Shown: one piece after another, positions 11,076 to 23,300 of the stretch
Layout of the letters: every line of letters begins with the position of its first letter
Numbering within the stretch: the stretch's first letter is position 1
Origin: Hypericum androsaemum
Lineage: Eukaryota > Streptophyta > Magnoliopsida > Malpighiales > Hypericaceae
Length of the DNA: 64,000 nucleotides
NCBI GenBank assembly: GCA_963995505.1
Contig: OZ023189.1
Location: 1,067,155 to 1,131,154, forward strand
Direction: 5' to 3'
Made by a program: the position numbers and the translations under genes
The notes under the pieces: generated by a model
What the model was told of the DNA's origin: nothing
Databases searched by the model: none
Seen by the model: the letters and a program-made list of their open reading frames with translations, nothing else

Positions 11076-12635
11076 GTGCCATTAAGGAGATCCATTAGAG
11101 AAAGAAGAAGTGCAATTTCGGATGATTTTATCGTCTTTCTTCAAGAACATGAGGATGGCATTGGCTTAACAGAAGATGACCCTGAAGAATTTTCTGAAGC
11201 TATGCAAAGTTCTGATTCTATTAAATGGATCGATGCCATGAATGATGAGATGAAGTCTATGAAAGACAATGACGTTTGGGATCTCATTGAGTTGCCTGTA
11301 GGTAAGAAACCTATTGGTTGTAAATGGATATTCAAAGCCAAGAGAGATTCTAATGGAAATATCGAGAGATATAAAGCTCGTCTAGTTGCACCAGGCTTTA
11401 CTCAAAAGAAAGGCATAGATTATAAAGAGACTTTCTCTCCGGTATCTTCGAAAGACTCTTTTAGAACGATTATGGCACTAGTGGCTCATTTTGATTTGGA
11501 GCTGCACCAGTTGGATGTGAAGACTGTGTTTCTCAATGGAAATATTGATGAGACAATTTATATGATTCAGCCAGAATACTTTGTTTCAGGAGATCGGTAT
11601 ATGGTCTGCAAGCTAAAGAAATCTATCTATGGTCTCAAACAGGCTTCTCGTCAATGGTATCACAAATTTCATCAAGTCATTAGCTCATATGATTTTGAGA
11701 CAAATGTTGTTGATGATTGTGTATACCATAAGTTCAATGGGAGTAAATTTATCTTCTTGATATTATATGTTGATGACATTCTACTCGCAAGTAGTGATAT
11801 AGACCTTCTACATGAAACTAAGAAATTTCTATCAAAGAAATTTGAGATGAAAGATCTTGGTGAAGCTTCTTTTGTATTGGGTATACAGATACTGAGGGAT
11901 CACTCCCAAAGTATCCTTAGATTATCACAAAAGAGCTATATCGATAAGATTTTGAGTAGATTTGGATTCACCAAGAAAGATTGTCATAAAGGGGATACGC
12001 CTGTTGCTAAAGGAGAAAAAAAATTTCGCAAGCAATGTCCCAAAAATGATCTTGAAAGAAAAGAAATGCAGAAGTACCCTTATGCGTCAGCTATAGGGAG
12101 TCTAATGTATGCTCAAGTCTGCACACGTCTGGATATAGCATTCATAATGGGAGTTTTGGGAAGATATTCCAGTAATCCCGGTATGCAACACTGGAAGGGA
12201 GCTAAACGCGTGATGCGTTATTTGAGGAGAATAAGGGAGAATATGCTCACTTATCAGAGGACAGACAGCTTAGAGGTCATCAGGTATTTTGACTCTGATT
12301 TTGCGGGGTGCGAGGATGATTTTTGCTCCACATCAGGATACGTTTTCATGTTGGCTGGAGGGGCCATTTCATGGAAGTCAGCTAAACAGACTTTAATAGC
12401 TCCTTCAACCAAGGCCGCGGAGTCCATAGCCTGTTGTGAGGCATCCAGTCAAGGAATATGGTTACGAAACTTTGTCACAGGACTACGTGTGGTAGATAGC
12501 ATTGATAGGTCATTGAGAATTTACTGTGACAACAGCTCAGCGGTGCTCTACTCTAACAACAACAGCAGTTCAACAAAGTCAAAGTTTATTGACATCAAGT
12601 ATCTGGTTGTTAAAGAGAGAGTTCAGAAAAAGTAA
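11076..12635 (+). pseudogene. Copia-2 reverse transcriptase-RNase H
   Basis: This is the same frame as the upstream gag-pol segment, separated from it by two stop codons (10920-10922 and about 10970). It opens with the linker motif RRSIRERR and continues with RT motifs ERYKARLVAPGF, QLDVKTVFLNG, YGLKQASRQW and the catalytic LYVDDILLAS (about 11765). The RNase H acidic residues lie in FDSDFAGCEDD (about 12290) and IYCDNSSAV (about 12520). The frame closes at 12635 with a TAA where the family normally reads on for about 45 codons; that tail is still readable to about 12760 (PLTKGLIPKVFHEH). The catalytic residues are intact, but a truncated end and upstream stops make activity unlikely. Confidence 0.92.
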
Positions 12636-13148
12636 ATTTCCATAGAATATATTGGGACAAAGTTTATGCTAGCAGGCCCACTAACTAAAGGCTTAATACC
12701 TAAGGTCTTTCACGAGCACACTACTCATATAGGTATTTTTCCAGTTGATGCCTTAGTATAGTGGGAGTCATTTTGATGTTCTATGACTTGCGAACTATTT
12801 GAATGAATATGAAGTATGTTTTGGTATATGCAATATTTCTGTTGCATTAAAGTTTTGATCTCGCTAAAGTAGGACCAGTTGGAAATGGACATGCTAAAGA
12901 TCACGTTTCATGTAATTTCCATGCTGCTCATCCATATTTGATCTATGTCATTGAATGTATTCGTATTGTGATCATCGAGGATTAGTCACAATTCTAATGT
13001 GATAAAATGCCGCGGTGGTTTTATATCTGTACATAAGATAGACCAGATTATTTCAGAAGTCGTCTAAAGATAAATAGCATACAGATGCGTGCCTAAGGAA
13101 TTTGTGATATAACTGTTTCTGGAAGAATATGTAGCCCATGTGGGAGAT

Positions 13149-13624
13149 TGTTAGGAAATTTATTTTCTAATTATATTATGGGCCACATATTAATTTATCA
13201 GTTATATTAGCTATTTGACTAATTAGACTATTATAAGATGATCTATAGTTTAGGAAGTCCAGGACTACTTGACTTCTAATGAAATATGGACTCAATAAGC
13301 AGATACCAGTTATTGGCCCAATTAAGGGGATTATGGGAACCCTACTTGGCCAATATATAAAGACCCTATGGTCTCCGATATACTAAATCAATTACGTTCT
13401 CTTCTCCCCATCAGGAAGAGCGACGGTTCCCCTTGAGGGTCTAAGAGATTTAGTTGAGGAAGACCACAAACCACCGCGTTCGTGCAGGTTCTATTGTTCC
13501 CGATTGTCGTAGAGATTCTGCAACAGTTGACGATCATTCGCGATGGATCCAAGTATTCCTATGAATCCTTAACTATTCAGCATGATGATGATCTTGGGTT
13601 ATTAGATATGAATTATATCTAACA
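13149..13624 (+). repeat. Copia-2 3' LTR (476 bp)
   Basis: It begins TGTTAGGAAAT directly after the polypurine tract and ends CTAACA, followed by the TSD TAACT. It retains segments near 13245-13280 and 13482-13540 that are missing from the 5' LTR, so it is closer to the ancestral LTR. Confidence 0.92.
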
Positions 13625-13629
13625 TAACT

Positions 13630-13677
13630 TGCTTTTCTCTTTTTTTCTTCTTAATTAGTTTCAAGTTGCACCGGCGC
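13630..13677. other. 48 bp of host DNA between two LTR elements
   Basis: This short T-rich stretch separates the Copia-2 TSD (13625-13629) from the TSD of the gag-only element (13678-13681). Nothing is recognised in it. It shows that the two elements lie side by side and are not nested. Confidence 0.7.
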
Positions 13678-13681
13678 ATAG

Positions 13682-14517
13682 TGTCACACCTCGCACTTCC
13701 GGGCTGCGTAAAATGCGAGGTAGCATGCGTCAAAGGACAACGCAACGCGGCTTGGACGGAAGGATTGCGAGGCATGTACGCCAGCAAGCATGATGGCGTA
13801 ACAACACAGGCGAGCAAGTGCGGAGCGTACGCAGGGGTGTGCGCTGGTCCGCGGCAACACAGGCAATAGAAGGTGGCAGCATGGACACTAGCGCACCGTA
13901 GCAGGCAGCACATGCGAGAGAGCACGTGCGATGAGGGGCACAGCGCAAGGCTACTGGCGGGGACACGCAGCAGCAGCGCAGGCACAGCCCGCGTGGGCAG
14001 TTACAGCGGCAGTCATTTGCGTTGGCTGTCGCATTTGAACGAAGAGGTGCGAACAAAGCACCAAGGGACGCGAGGGGCTTCTAGAGAGGTGCGAGGAGGG
14101 GGCCCAGATTTGAATTGAAGGGGCCACGAAACCCAAGCACAGCCAGCCAGCCCGAAGGGATGCGAAGGAGGCAAAACAGTTGCGACGAAGGGTTGCGACG
14201 AGACTGGACAGCACTGCTGCCATACATGGCCATTCGGCCAGGCTAGGATAGGTGGCCTTTCGGCCTTATTTCTGTATAAACAAGGGGTGCCTATGGGCTA
14301 TAAATAGACCATCCCCTGCTATGTAGACACATTCACAACTTGTACGAAAATTGTACTTACGGAAGAATCAATAAAAGTATCGAGTTGCGGAATCCTCTTG
14401 CGCTTATTTCAAGTTTCTGCTGTATGAGTGCGAGAGTAAGGAGGGAGAGGCTGACTTGGGGTGAGTTAACCCCAGGTGCCGGCGCGCCTAGGCCTTGCGA
14501 AGACTATAGGCGTGACA
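13682..14517 (+). repeat. Gag-only element 5' LTR (836 bp)
   Basis: The LTR is G+C-rich and contains GCTATAAATAGACC near 14298-14311, a probable TATA region. The AATAAAAG near 14369-14376 may be the polyadenylation signal. Several long shadow frames cross it on the minus strand but show no domain and are repeated identically in the other LTR. Confidence 0.93.
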
Positions 14518-14520
14518 ATT

Positions 14521-14536
14521 TGGTATCAGAGCCAGG
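14521..14536 (+). promoter_or_regulatory. Primer-binding site, initiator Met-tRNA type
   Basis: TGGTATCAGAGCCAGG lies 3 bp after the end of the 5' LTR (14517). It is the classic plant LTR-element site where the 3' end of initiator methionine tRNA primes minus-strand DNA synthesis. Its intactness supports recent mobility of this gag-only element. Confidence 0.9.
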
Positions 14537-14575
14537 TTACGGAAGTGACGCTGGTACGTAGGACGAACTGCTGCG

Positions 14576-16144
14576 ATGGCCAGCCATGGTGATGCTTCGG
14601 TGGTGGACAATCCGGGTGCGGCTAAGGAGCCGCCTCCTGCGAAGAAAGGAGGACGAGGACGAGGGAAATCAGTCCCTCCGGATGCGTTGGCCCACTTCGA
14701 GGCAAGGCTTGGTCGGATTGAGAAGGCGGTCTATGACTACGCTGACAAGTTGGAGGACGTGGCCCTAAGTACGGTAGAGACGGATGCGAGGGATAATGCG
14801 CTTCGTGGCGAGATGCAAGCGGCACTAGACGAGGCACTAAACAAAGTTACAGAGCAACTTATTGATTTCCGTAAGACCGTAAGGGAGGACCTTGCTGAGT
14901 TGAAGATGGAAGTCGACTTATGCAAGAGAGCGGTGGCAGGTGCTGGCGCTGGCACAATTCAGGGAGGAATTGTGCGAATTGAAGTGCCGAAACCAAAGGC
15001 CTTCAACGGCGGAAGGAATGCGAAGGACCTTGATAATTTCTTGTGGGGTCTGGAGCGCTACTTCGATGCAACTAACATCGTCGGGGATGCGACAAAGTTG
15101 CGGACAGCCCCCCTTTATCTTGCGGACACCGCTATCCTGTGGTGGCGGAGGAAGCAAGGCAAAGTGGAGCGGGGGACTACTACGGTGGATACGTGGGCAG
15201 ATTTTCGTAAGGAAATCAAGAAGCAATTCTACCCGGAGAATGCTGAGCACGAGGCACGTGCAAGGCTGCGGAGACTCACACACAAGGCTGGTGTACGTGA
15301 GTATATCGAGGAATTTTCGAAACTAATGTTGGAGATTTCAGATTTGACAGAGAAAGAGGCGTTGTTCGCATTTGTCGATGGCCTACAGCCATGGGCGAAG
15401 ATGGAGGTACAGCGACGAAATGCACAAGATCTTTCTACGGCAATGGCAATAGCTGAGTCCTTGACTGAGTTCCGTAAGGGCGAGTCCAAGCCGAAGTGGG
15501 GAAAGAGAGGGCACAGCGATGAAGGCGATGGAGAGCATTCACCGCGATAGGCAGATTCCCGCTTCGACAAAGGAAGAGAGAGAAAAGGAAAGGGAACAAA
15601 CTCACCTTCAAGTTCGTACAAGAAGAATGTGAAGGATGGGAAAGATTATGGCCAACCCTTTGCGTGCTTCATATGCAAGGGACCACACAGGGCTGCGGAA
15701 TGTCCGCAACGGAACAAGATGTCCGCAATGGGCTTGGGGGAGGCCAAGGCAGACGCGGAGGATCATCTTGGGACAATGCTGCGTTTGGGTAGCATGAGGA
15801 TGATGTCAAGCAAGGAAGAGTTGGGATCTCACGATAGGGGGGCCGAATTCAGTGTTTGGGATAGCGGTATGTTGGAAGAGGTAGGCCAGCGCATTGAGGA
15901 GGACCACGAGGGAAGTGGGGTGCTCCAACGGAGGATGCCAGGGTCTGACAACATTACGGCTAGCACTCGTCCGAGCCAAGTCCAGCGCATTGAGGAGGAC
16001 CACGAGGGAAGTGGGGCGCTCCAACAGAGGATGCCAGGGCCCGTCAAGGAGATAGGCGCAACATCACTTGCTGGGTTGAAGTATGGATGGCACAACAGAC
16101 GTGCCCTACTTCAGAACCGTGCACACGAGGGAAGTGGGCAATAA
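14576..16144 (+). pseudogene. Ty3/gypsy-type gag with one internal stop
   Basis: The frame starts at ATG 14576 and reads to a TAG at 15548-15550, then continues in the same frame to 16144. The first part (324 residues) has a basic Pro/Lys/Gly-rich start, a coiled-coil-like segment (about residues 40-125) and the gypsy gag core, with LYLADTAILWWRRK near 178 and AGVREYIEEFSKL near 230. After the stop the frame gives a basic region and the zinc knuckle CFICKGPHRAAECP (Cys-x2-Cys-x3-His-x4-Cys). Gag forms the particle that packages the element's RNA. The TAG could be a C-to-T change of CAG, or the short form may itself be sufficient. No pol follows. Confidence 0.88.
15886..16041 (+). repeat. Tandem ~60-bp repeat at the 3' end of the gag frame
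   Basis: Units starting CCAGCGCATTGAGGAGGACC occur at 15886 and 15982 (96 bp apart), each about 60 bp and nearly identical. Both read in the gag frame as QRIEEDHEGSG followed by LQ.RMPG. A related HEGSGQ occurs at the frame's end, so the C-terminal tail grew by duplication. Confidence 0.85.
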
Positions 16145-16301
16145 GGGGAGGCAGAGGTCTCCGCATTGGAAAAAGGGCTGCGGATGGGGTTACACCAAAG
16201 CTCCGAGATCGTGAGAAGGCTCGTCACAGGGAGTTTGCGAGTCAGAAGGTGGCTAAGTTCACAGCCGCGACGAGGGCGTCGCGGAACTAAGTGGGGGAGA
16301 A

Positions 16302-17137
16302 TGTCACACCTCGCACTTCCGGGCTGCGTAAAATGCGAGGTAGCATGCGTCAAAGGACAACGCAACGCGGCTTGGACGGAAGCATTGCGAGGCATGTACG
16401 CCAGCAAGCATGATGGCGTAACAACACAGGCGAGCAAGTGCGGAGCGTACGCAGGGGTGTGCGCTGGTCCGCGGCAACACAGGCAATAGAAGGTGGCAGC
16501 ATGGACACTAGCGCACCGTAGCAGGCAGCACATGCGAGAGAGCACGTGCGATGAGGGGCACAGCGCAAGGCTACTGGCGGGGACACGCAGCAGCAGCGCA
16601 GGCACAGCCCGCGTGGGCAGTTACAGCGGCAGTCATTTGCGTTGGCTGCCGCATTTGAACGAAGAGGTGCGAACAAAGCACCAAGGGACGCGAGGGGCTT
16701 CTAGAGAGGTGCGAGGAGGGGGCCCAGATTTGAATTGAAGGGGCCACGAAACCCAAGCACAGCCAGCCAGCCCGAAGGGATGCGAAGGAGGCAAAACAGT
16801 TGCGACGAAGGGTTGCGACGAGAATGGGCAGCACTGCTGCCATACATGGCCATTCGGCCAGGCTAGGATAGGTGGCCTTTCGGCCTTATTTCTGTATAAA
16901 CAAGGGGCACCTATGGGCTATAAATAGACCGTCCCCTGCTATGTAGACACATTCACAACTTGTACGAAAATTGTACTTACGGAAGAATCAATAAAAGTAT
17001 TGAGTTGCGGAATCCTCTTGCGCTTATTTCAAGTTTCCGCTGCGTGAGTGCGAGAGTAAGGAGGGAGAGGCTGACTTGGGGCGAGTTAACCCCAGGTGCC
17101 GGCGCGCCTAGGCCTTGCGAAGACTATAGGCGTGACA
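16302..17137 (+). repeat. Gag-only element 3' LTR (836 bp)
   Basis: It has the same length as the 5' LTR. Observed substitutions include G/C near 16383, T/C near 16649, two near 16825, two near 16908 and three near 17037-17042. It ends GTGACA, followed by the TSD ATAG. Confidence 0.93.
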
Positions 17138-17141
17138 ATAG

Positions 17142-17858
17142 GGAAGGAAGAATTGCAAATGCAAATGGAAAAGATAAATAGGCTGCGACTGTTTGGGAAA
17201 ATAAACCAACTGTAGTTTAATTGCAGCAGGTACCACCTTCCCATGCAACTCTTCGTTCTCTGCAATTTTTCCATTAATTTCCTCCACTAACTTTGAACAT
17301 CTATTCGTTCTAACCTCATACTGTTTTTTTCGTGAATCTCTGATATTTGGGTCGAATAATATCGAACCCTATAGTTATATAAAGATAAAAGGCAAATTGA
17401 AGATGGAAAGCGAGATAGAAAATAATTTGGATAATGAATCTTATGGTGCCAACTTATAAATCAAACAAATAAGTAAACCAAAAATCATAAAAGAAGAGGG
17501 GGAGAGTGAAACTTTTTGGTTTACACTTTTATTTCTTTTACCCTTGTTTGGAAAGGATGTAATTTATATTTTTTGTTAGGGTAAAGGAAGAAAAATGAGG
17601 AGAATAGAAAATTTTGAAGATGACCTAATAATAGTCTAAAATTAGCCGTTTATGTCATAATGTTAAGTTTCAGCTAAAATAATTACATAATCAGTATCTA
17701 GGAATTGGAGTTGTAGCTTACATTTATTTATACGAAGTTTGAGTTATGTGAGACTTTTGAAAGGTAATAAAACTTATCTAACAAGAATATAACGCTATTG
17801 TATTTCCAATGGCTCGAACTCAAAATTTTTTTATTAATGTTGGAGTGCAAATATTTCA
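17142..17858. other. Host DNA between LTR elements, with a possible exon remnant
   Basis: On the minus strand about 17145-17308 reads open for about 50 codons, with a charged stretch (KLVEEINGKIAENEEL) that looks like coiled coil. A possible donor and acceptor are present, but no family is recognised. The rest of this stretch is A+T-rich non-coding DNA. It is the only sizeable host segment left between 7218 and 27696. Confidence 0.35.
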
Positions 17859-17863
17859 CGTTT

Positions 17864-20306
17864 TGTCACGACCCGCTCTCAGGTCGGTGACCGGCACTAG
17901 ACTCCACGACAAACATCTGCAAATGTGCAATCTAGCAAGCCTCACACAAATTCATCAATACTCACATTAAACAAACCTGAGAAAGATACAACACATGCAA
18001 AGATGGTACACAACCATCAACGAAAATCTGAACAATCCATCTCCAAATGACAAATCCAAAATCGGACATAAACCAGGATCTAACCACTACGGAGCATCTA
18101 TACAGATGTACAAGGAAGCACAAGTCTGGAGACCTCAAAGTGTAGCCCTCGAACGAATAAGATGGGCTCGAAATACAGACTCCAGAATCAACGCTATTAT
18201 GGCACCTCGGAACCTGAGATAGATTAGTAGGGGGTAAGTGTTTGAGAACACTTAGTAAGAAGATAGAACATAACATATTAGTTATGTCTGAGATATACGT
18301 GCCACTGAACTCAACCATGTTCGACGTAACTGAACTTGAAATGCATGATGACCATATGATGCACAAATTACCGAAAACATAAATATAAACACACAGACAC
18401 ATACAGCCATGAACAGGTTTTAAAAAGCCCCTTCCTCTGACTGCCAAGGGATATCCAAATGGCCAAACGAATCTCCGTCCACACAAACACAAAGCTAGCT
18501 TACATACGTAAACTAGTGATATCCCCAAACTATGAGCTCATAGACTTACATCCCCGGTTAGTACGGGAAAGCATGTTCATCTCTCTCACAAAATACATAT
18601 CTTAACAAACATATGACCCAACGGTCCAGAATCATATCTCTCACACATATGCCAAATGTACCAAATCAGCCCGAGCTAGCAACCTAGCCGGCCATTCACA
18701 AATCTCACATTCATCACAAACCGATCACAATATACCAAACGTATCACATATGCACAATCTCATCTCATAACCAATAACATATGCATGAGACGCACATCAA
18801 TCAAGATCTGAAACATGCATATAACAAACACAACCAACATATCATGGTCTATCCGCTTACTCAACGAAGATCCACCGATCACACTGATTTCTGAATCCAA
18901 TGCCTTCCACTCAAAGCTTTCGAAATGATTCTCCTTCACCCACACACCTTGCGGATGTTCTGTTCACAATCCCAAATCACAATAATGAGGTTAACCTCTG
19001 AATTCCTAAACCAAATCGCTGCCAACGCTTCAGAACAACGGATAACGATATAATCACAACACATCGTCTAAACAAGCATCAAACATGTCCAAATATCTCA
19101 ATCTCTTTCAATCCTTACTTTCTTGACAAATATACCACACATGTATAATCTGTTTAGCATAAAAGTCATCCAACAATCTGTTTTGGCAATCACAACACAA
19201 ACCAAATACAAGAGAAGCTCAACCACTTCATCTTCAACAATTACCACATATAACTCAATCTCAGATCATAACCACTTCAAATAACACTTTACATGACTTC
19301 CCCTATATGTGCTTGATATCTCAGAATCTACATATTCACTGAAATTTCCAAACAAACCACTTACCAAGTCTCTATTCTTGACCTCCTTCAATCTGAACAC
19401 AGCAGACAAGTCCGAACTTCAACCAAGTCTTGAACAAGATTTCTTAATCCAAACAAGGCATATGATATACGGTTAGAAAGCTTATAGAGTCCTCTGTAAG
19501 CTTTCAAAATTTCATGTCCCAATTCGAAGCCTAAGTATGCTTACCGATCACATTTTCCTCAACAACCTCAGCTGTGTGCTTCTTCAACGACAGTCTGATT
19601 AAAAATGAATTTCCTGTCGATTCCATGATCCAAATTCCACATATGATATACTAAAAGAAAGGTATTGACAGCCTCTACAACTCTCTGCAAAGATTCAAAG
19701 TCCAAATCTGAACGAAATTAGGCTTACCGCTTGATTCTTTATTGAGCAGCTTCTTTCTCTTTCCTTCAGCTCTCTCTCTCTTCTTCTTTTCAATTCTGTT
19801 TTGTGGCTAAGTGTGAGGACGTTTTGCTTCTTAAAGGAAGTCTCTGAGACATAGAAGGAGGTGGGTGAGGTCTAATATCATTCCACTCATCTCTTCAATT
19901 TGATCTATGGAGCAAACAAGTGGAGTGTTGCAATTGGCTACTTAAAATCTGGGGTCCAATCAGCACACTCTTAAGCTAGCAGCTCAAATATGGCGGCCTT
20001 CCTCAGGTTTTTATCCAATTTGAAAGTCAACTTATTTGTTCCTCTATGTTTCTAGTTTCTGGATCAAGTTCATTTGTACCATTTGAAGCAATATTGAGAA
20101 TGTTATGCCCAATTTACGAAGCAAAGGTCAATCTGTCCAAATCTGTCCAAGTAGCTTCTCAAGGAAATAAATTCACTAAGGATTGTTGTGGTTGAAATGG
20201 GATCATAAGGACACCAATTGATATCATTGAACACTTCAAATCACACATCTCATGTAACCATCTCGATGCGATGCATTCCGACCAACTATTTTTTCCGAAT
20301 GTCACA
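17864..20306 (-). repeat. Gypsy-3 3' LTR (2443 bp)
   Basis: It is nearly colinear with the 5' LTR, with scattered substitutions and small indels (one near 19160 lacks about 14 bp that the other LTR has near 26530). A 188-codon minus-strand frame (17962-18528) is open in both LTRs but shows no recognisable domain. Confidence 0.93.
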
Positions 20307-20379
20307 ATTCTCCCCCCTTATAAAAATTCGGTCCCCGAATTTACTTGTAACTAAGTTATCAAATGAAGAACTTACTTGG

Positions 20380-23300
20380 TTATGCAAACAGGTGCGGAAA
20401 TCTTCCTCGTATATCATCCTCTAACTCCCATGTGGCTTCTGATGGAGAATGATTTTGCCACAATACTTTCACGAATGGTAACTCCCTAGTCCTTAGTTGT
20501 CTCACCTGCCTATCCATAATCTGTAGTGGCTGCTCATCGTAAGTGAGATCGTCACGAAACTCCACAATTGGCTGATCTAATACATGTGAGGAGTCATGTA
20601 AATATCTCCTAAGCATGGAGACATGGAATACCGGATGTATATGTGAGAACGTAGGTGGTAATGTCAACCGATAAGCCACTTGACCAACCCGCTCTAAAAT
20701 CTCGAATGGTCCCACATATCTTGGACTTAGTTTACCCTTCTTTCCGAATCTCATAACACCCTTCATCGGAGATACTTTGAGAAATACACTTGAACTCTTT
20801 TCAAATTCAATGTCCTTTCTCCTTTTATCCGAGTACGACTTCTGTCTACTCTGAGCTGTCATAAGCCTCTTTCGAATCACTTTGATCTTCTCAACCGTAT
20901 CATCCAAGAATTCAAGATTCACATTCTGTTTCTCACCAACATCATCCCAATATACCGGTGATCTGCACTTCCTACCATACAATGCTTCATACGGTGCCAT
21001 CTGAATACTACTCTGATAATTATTATTGTATGAGAATTCCATCAAAGGCAAATAAAGTTCCCAACTACCTCCAAAATCAATCACACACGATCACATCATA
21101 TCCTCGAGAATTTGTATTGTTCGCTCGGACTGTCCATCTGTCTGAGGATGAAAAGCTGTGCTCAAATCCAAACGAGTACCCATGGCATCTTTAAATTTCT
21201 TCTAAAACTGAGACGTGAAATGTGTCCCTCGATCGGAGACTATCGAGACAGGAACTCCGTGCAATCGAACAATATGATCAATGAACAACTGAGCAAACTT
21301 AGTAGCATCATACGTACTCTTGATCGGTAGGAAGTGCGCTGACTTTGTCAATCTATCTACGATAACCCAAACTGAATCAAATTCTTGTGGTGAAGTCAGA
21401 AGGCCTACTAATAAATCCATCGTAATTCGTTCCCATTTTCATTTTGGAATATCCAGCGGTTGCAACAAACCCGAAGGTCTTTGGTGCTCAGCCTTCACCT
21501 GTTGACACGTTAAACATCTAGCAACGAAATCCCCAATGTCCTTCTTCATACCATTCCACCAATAATGAATCTTCATATCATGGTACATCTTGGTAGAACC
21601 TGGATGCATGCTATAAACGGTCTTGTGTGCCTGAGCCATAATGTCTTTCCTTACGTCTCTTACATCAGGTACGACCAACCGAGTACCGTAGTATAAAACA
21701 CCATTTGAACTGAGATGGAATTTAGGCAATTTACCTTCTTCAACTCTTTCAATCATCTTCATCAACTCAGGATCATCTCTCTGAAGTTCTACAACCCGAC
21801 CACGTATAGTTGGTTGCAGATGTAACTCACCTAACATCATAGGCTGATTTCCATCAAGCACTGTTGTCAACTCTAACCCTTGGTCGACTATCTCATGTAT
21901 GCTTGAAATCAAAGGCCTTCGCGTCACTGACATATGTGCCAAACTACCCGCTGACTTCTGACTCAAAGCATCGGCCACAACGTTAGCTTTACCTGGATGA
22001 TAGTTGATAGTGCAATCGTAATCCTTCAAAAATTCCATCCATCTCCTCTGCCTCATATTCAGATCCCTCTGATCAAAAATGTACTTCAAACTCTTGTGGT
22101 CAGTAAATATGTCAAACTTCTCACCATATAGGTAATGTCTCCAAATTTTTAGCACAAACACAACTGCACCCATTTCCAAGTCATGTACTGGATAATTATG
22201 CTCGTATTTCTTCAGCTGTCTAGAGGCATACGTAATCACATTCCTTTCCTGCATCAATACACATCCCAAGCCAATCCTAGAAGCATCACAATACACCGAA
22301 TACTTTCCAGTTGCAGACGGTAAAGCCAAAATCGGAGCATTAGTCAACAAGTATTTCAACTCCTGAAAACTTCTCTCACAATCTTATGTCCATTCGTACT
22401 TCACATTCTTTTGAGTCAATCGTGTCAATGGAACGGCCAAAGTGGAAAAGCCTTTTACAAAACGTCTGTAATATCCAGCCAAACCAAGAAAACTTCGTAC
22501 CTCCGTAACATTGGTAGGAGTTGGCCAATTCACCACAGCTTCTATCTTCTTTGGATCAACTGACACTCCATCCTTGGAAATAATATGTCCTAGGAATGCC
22601 ACACTTTGTAACCAAAATTCACACTTAGAAAGTTTAGCATACAACTCATTATCCAACAACGTCTTCAAAACCAAGCGAAGATGTCTCTCATGTTCTTCCT
22701 CAGTCCATGAATAAATCAATATGTCATCAATAAAGACCACTACAAACTGATCCAAGAATGGTTTAAACACCTGATTCATCAAGCCCATAAAGAAAGCAGG
22801 AGCATTCGTAAGACCAAACGGCATAACCAAGAATTCATAATGCCCATACCGAGTTCTGAAAGCTGTCTTGGTCACATCTTCCTTTCGAATCCTCAACTGA
22901 TGGTACCCCGACCTTAAGTCAATCTTTGAAAACTACTTGGCATCTCATAACTGATCAAACAAATCATCGATACGTGGAAGAGGATACTGGTTGTGGATCG
23001 TTACCTTATTGAGTTGGCGATAATCAACGCAGAGTCTCAAACTTCCATCCTTCTTCCGAACAAACAACACAGGAGCACCCCATGGTGAAACACTAGGCCG
23101 AATATATTCCTTATCCAACAAATCCTGCAACTGAATCTTCAACTCTTTTAACTCAGCAGGTGCCATACGATATGGTGGTATCGAAATCAGCTCTGTTCCT
23201 GGCATCAACTCAATACAAAACTCAATCTCTCTCTCTGGTGGTAAACCCGGTAACTCATCTGGAAAAACATCAAAAAATTCTTCCACAACGGGAATATCAT

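Larger units (their letters stand above)
7218..13624 (+). mobile_element. Copia-2: near-full-length Ty1/copia retrotransposon
   Basis: The element has a 5' LTR (7218-7610), a 3' LTR (13149-13624) and an exact TSD TAACT at 7213-7217 and 13625-13629. The primer-binding site TGGTATCAGAAC starts 2 bp after the 5' LTR, at 7613, and fits initiator Met-tRNA. The polypurine tract GTGGGAGAT lies directly before the 3' LTR. Domain order is gag, protease, integrase, RT, RNase H, as in copia. The coding region carries one frameshift and several in-frame stops, so it is dead. The 5' LTR has lost two short segments that the 3' LTR keeps (393 versus 476 bp), which suggests an older insertion. Confidence 0.95.
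13682..17137 (+). mobile_element. Gag-only non-autonomous LTR element (TR-GAG type), young
   Basis: Two LTRs of exactly 836 bp (13682-14517 and 16302-17137) begin TGTCACACC and end GTGACA. They are flanked by a 4-bp duplication ATAG (13678-13681, 17138-17141). By eye the LTRs differ by about a dozen substitutions and no indels. A Met-tRNA primer-binding site (TGGTATCAGAGCCAGG, 14521-14536) and a polypurine tract (AAGTGGGGGAGAA, before 16302) are both intact. The 1.78-kb interior encodes only a gypsy-type gag with a zinc knuckle; there is no protease, RT or integrase. This fits the published class of terminal-repeat retrotransposons with a GAG domain, which must use enzymes made by other elements. 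It is the youngest-looking LTR element in the window. Confidence 0.9.

Noticed and set aside
13602..14223. Several Cys/Ala/Arg-rich frames on the minus strand of the gag-only element's LTR
   Set aside because: The same frames recur in the second LTR; G+C-rich LTR sequence gives long open frames by chance.
17962..18528. 188-codon minus frame, repeated at 25338-25904
   Set aside because: It is present in both gypsy-3 LTRs, has no recognisable domain and no start context; conservation simply reflects LTR identity.
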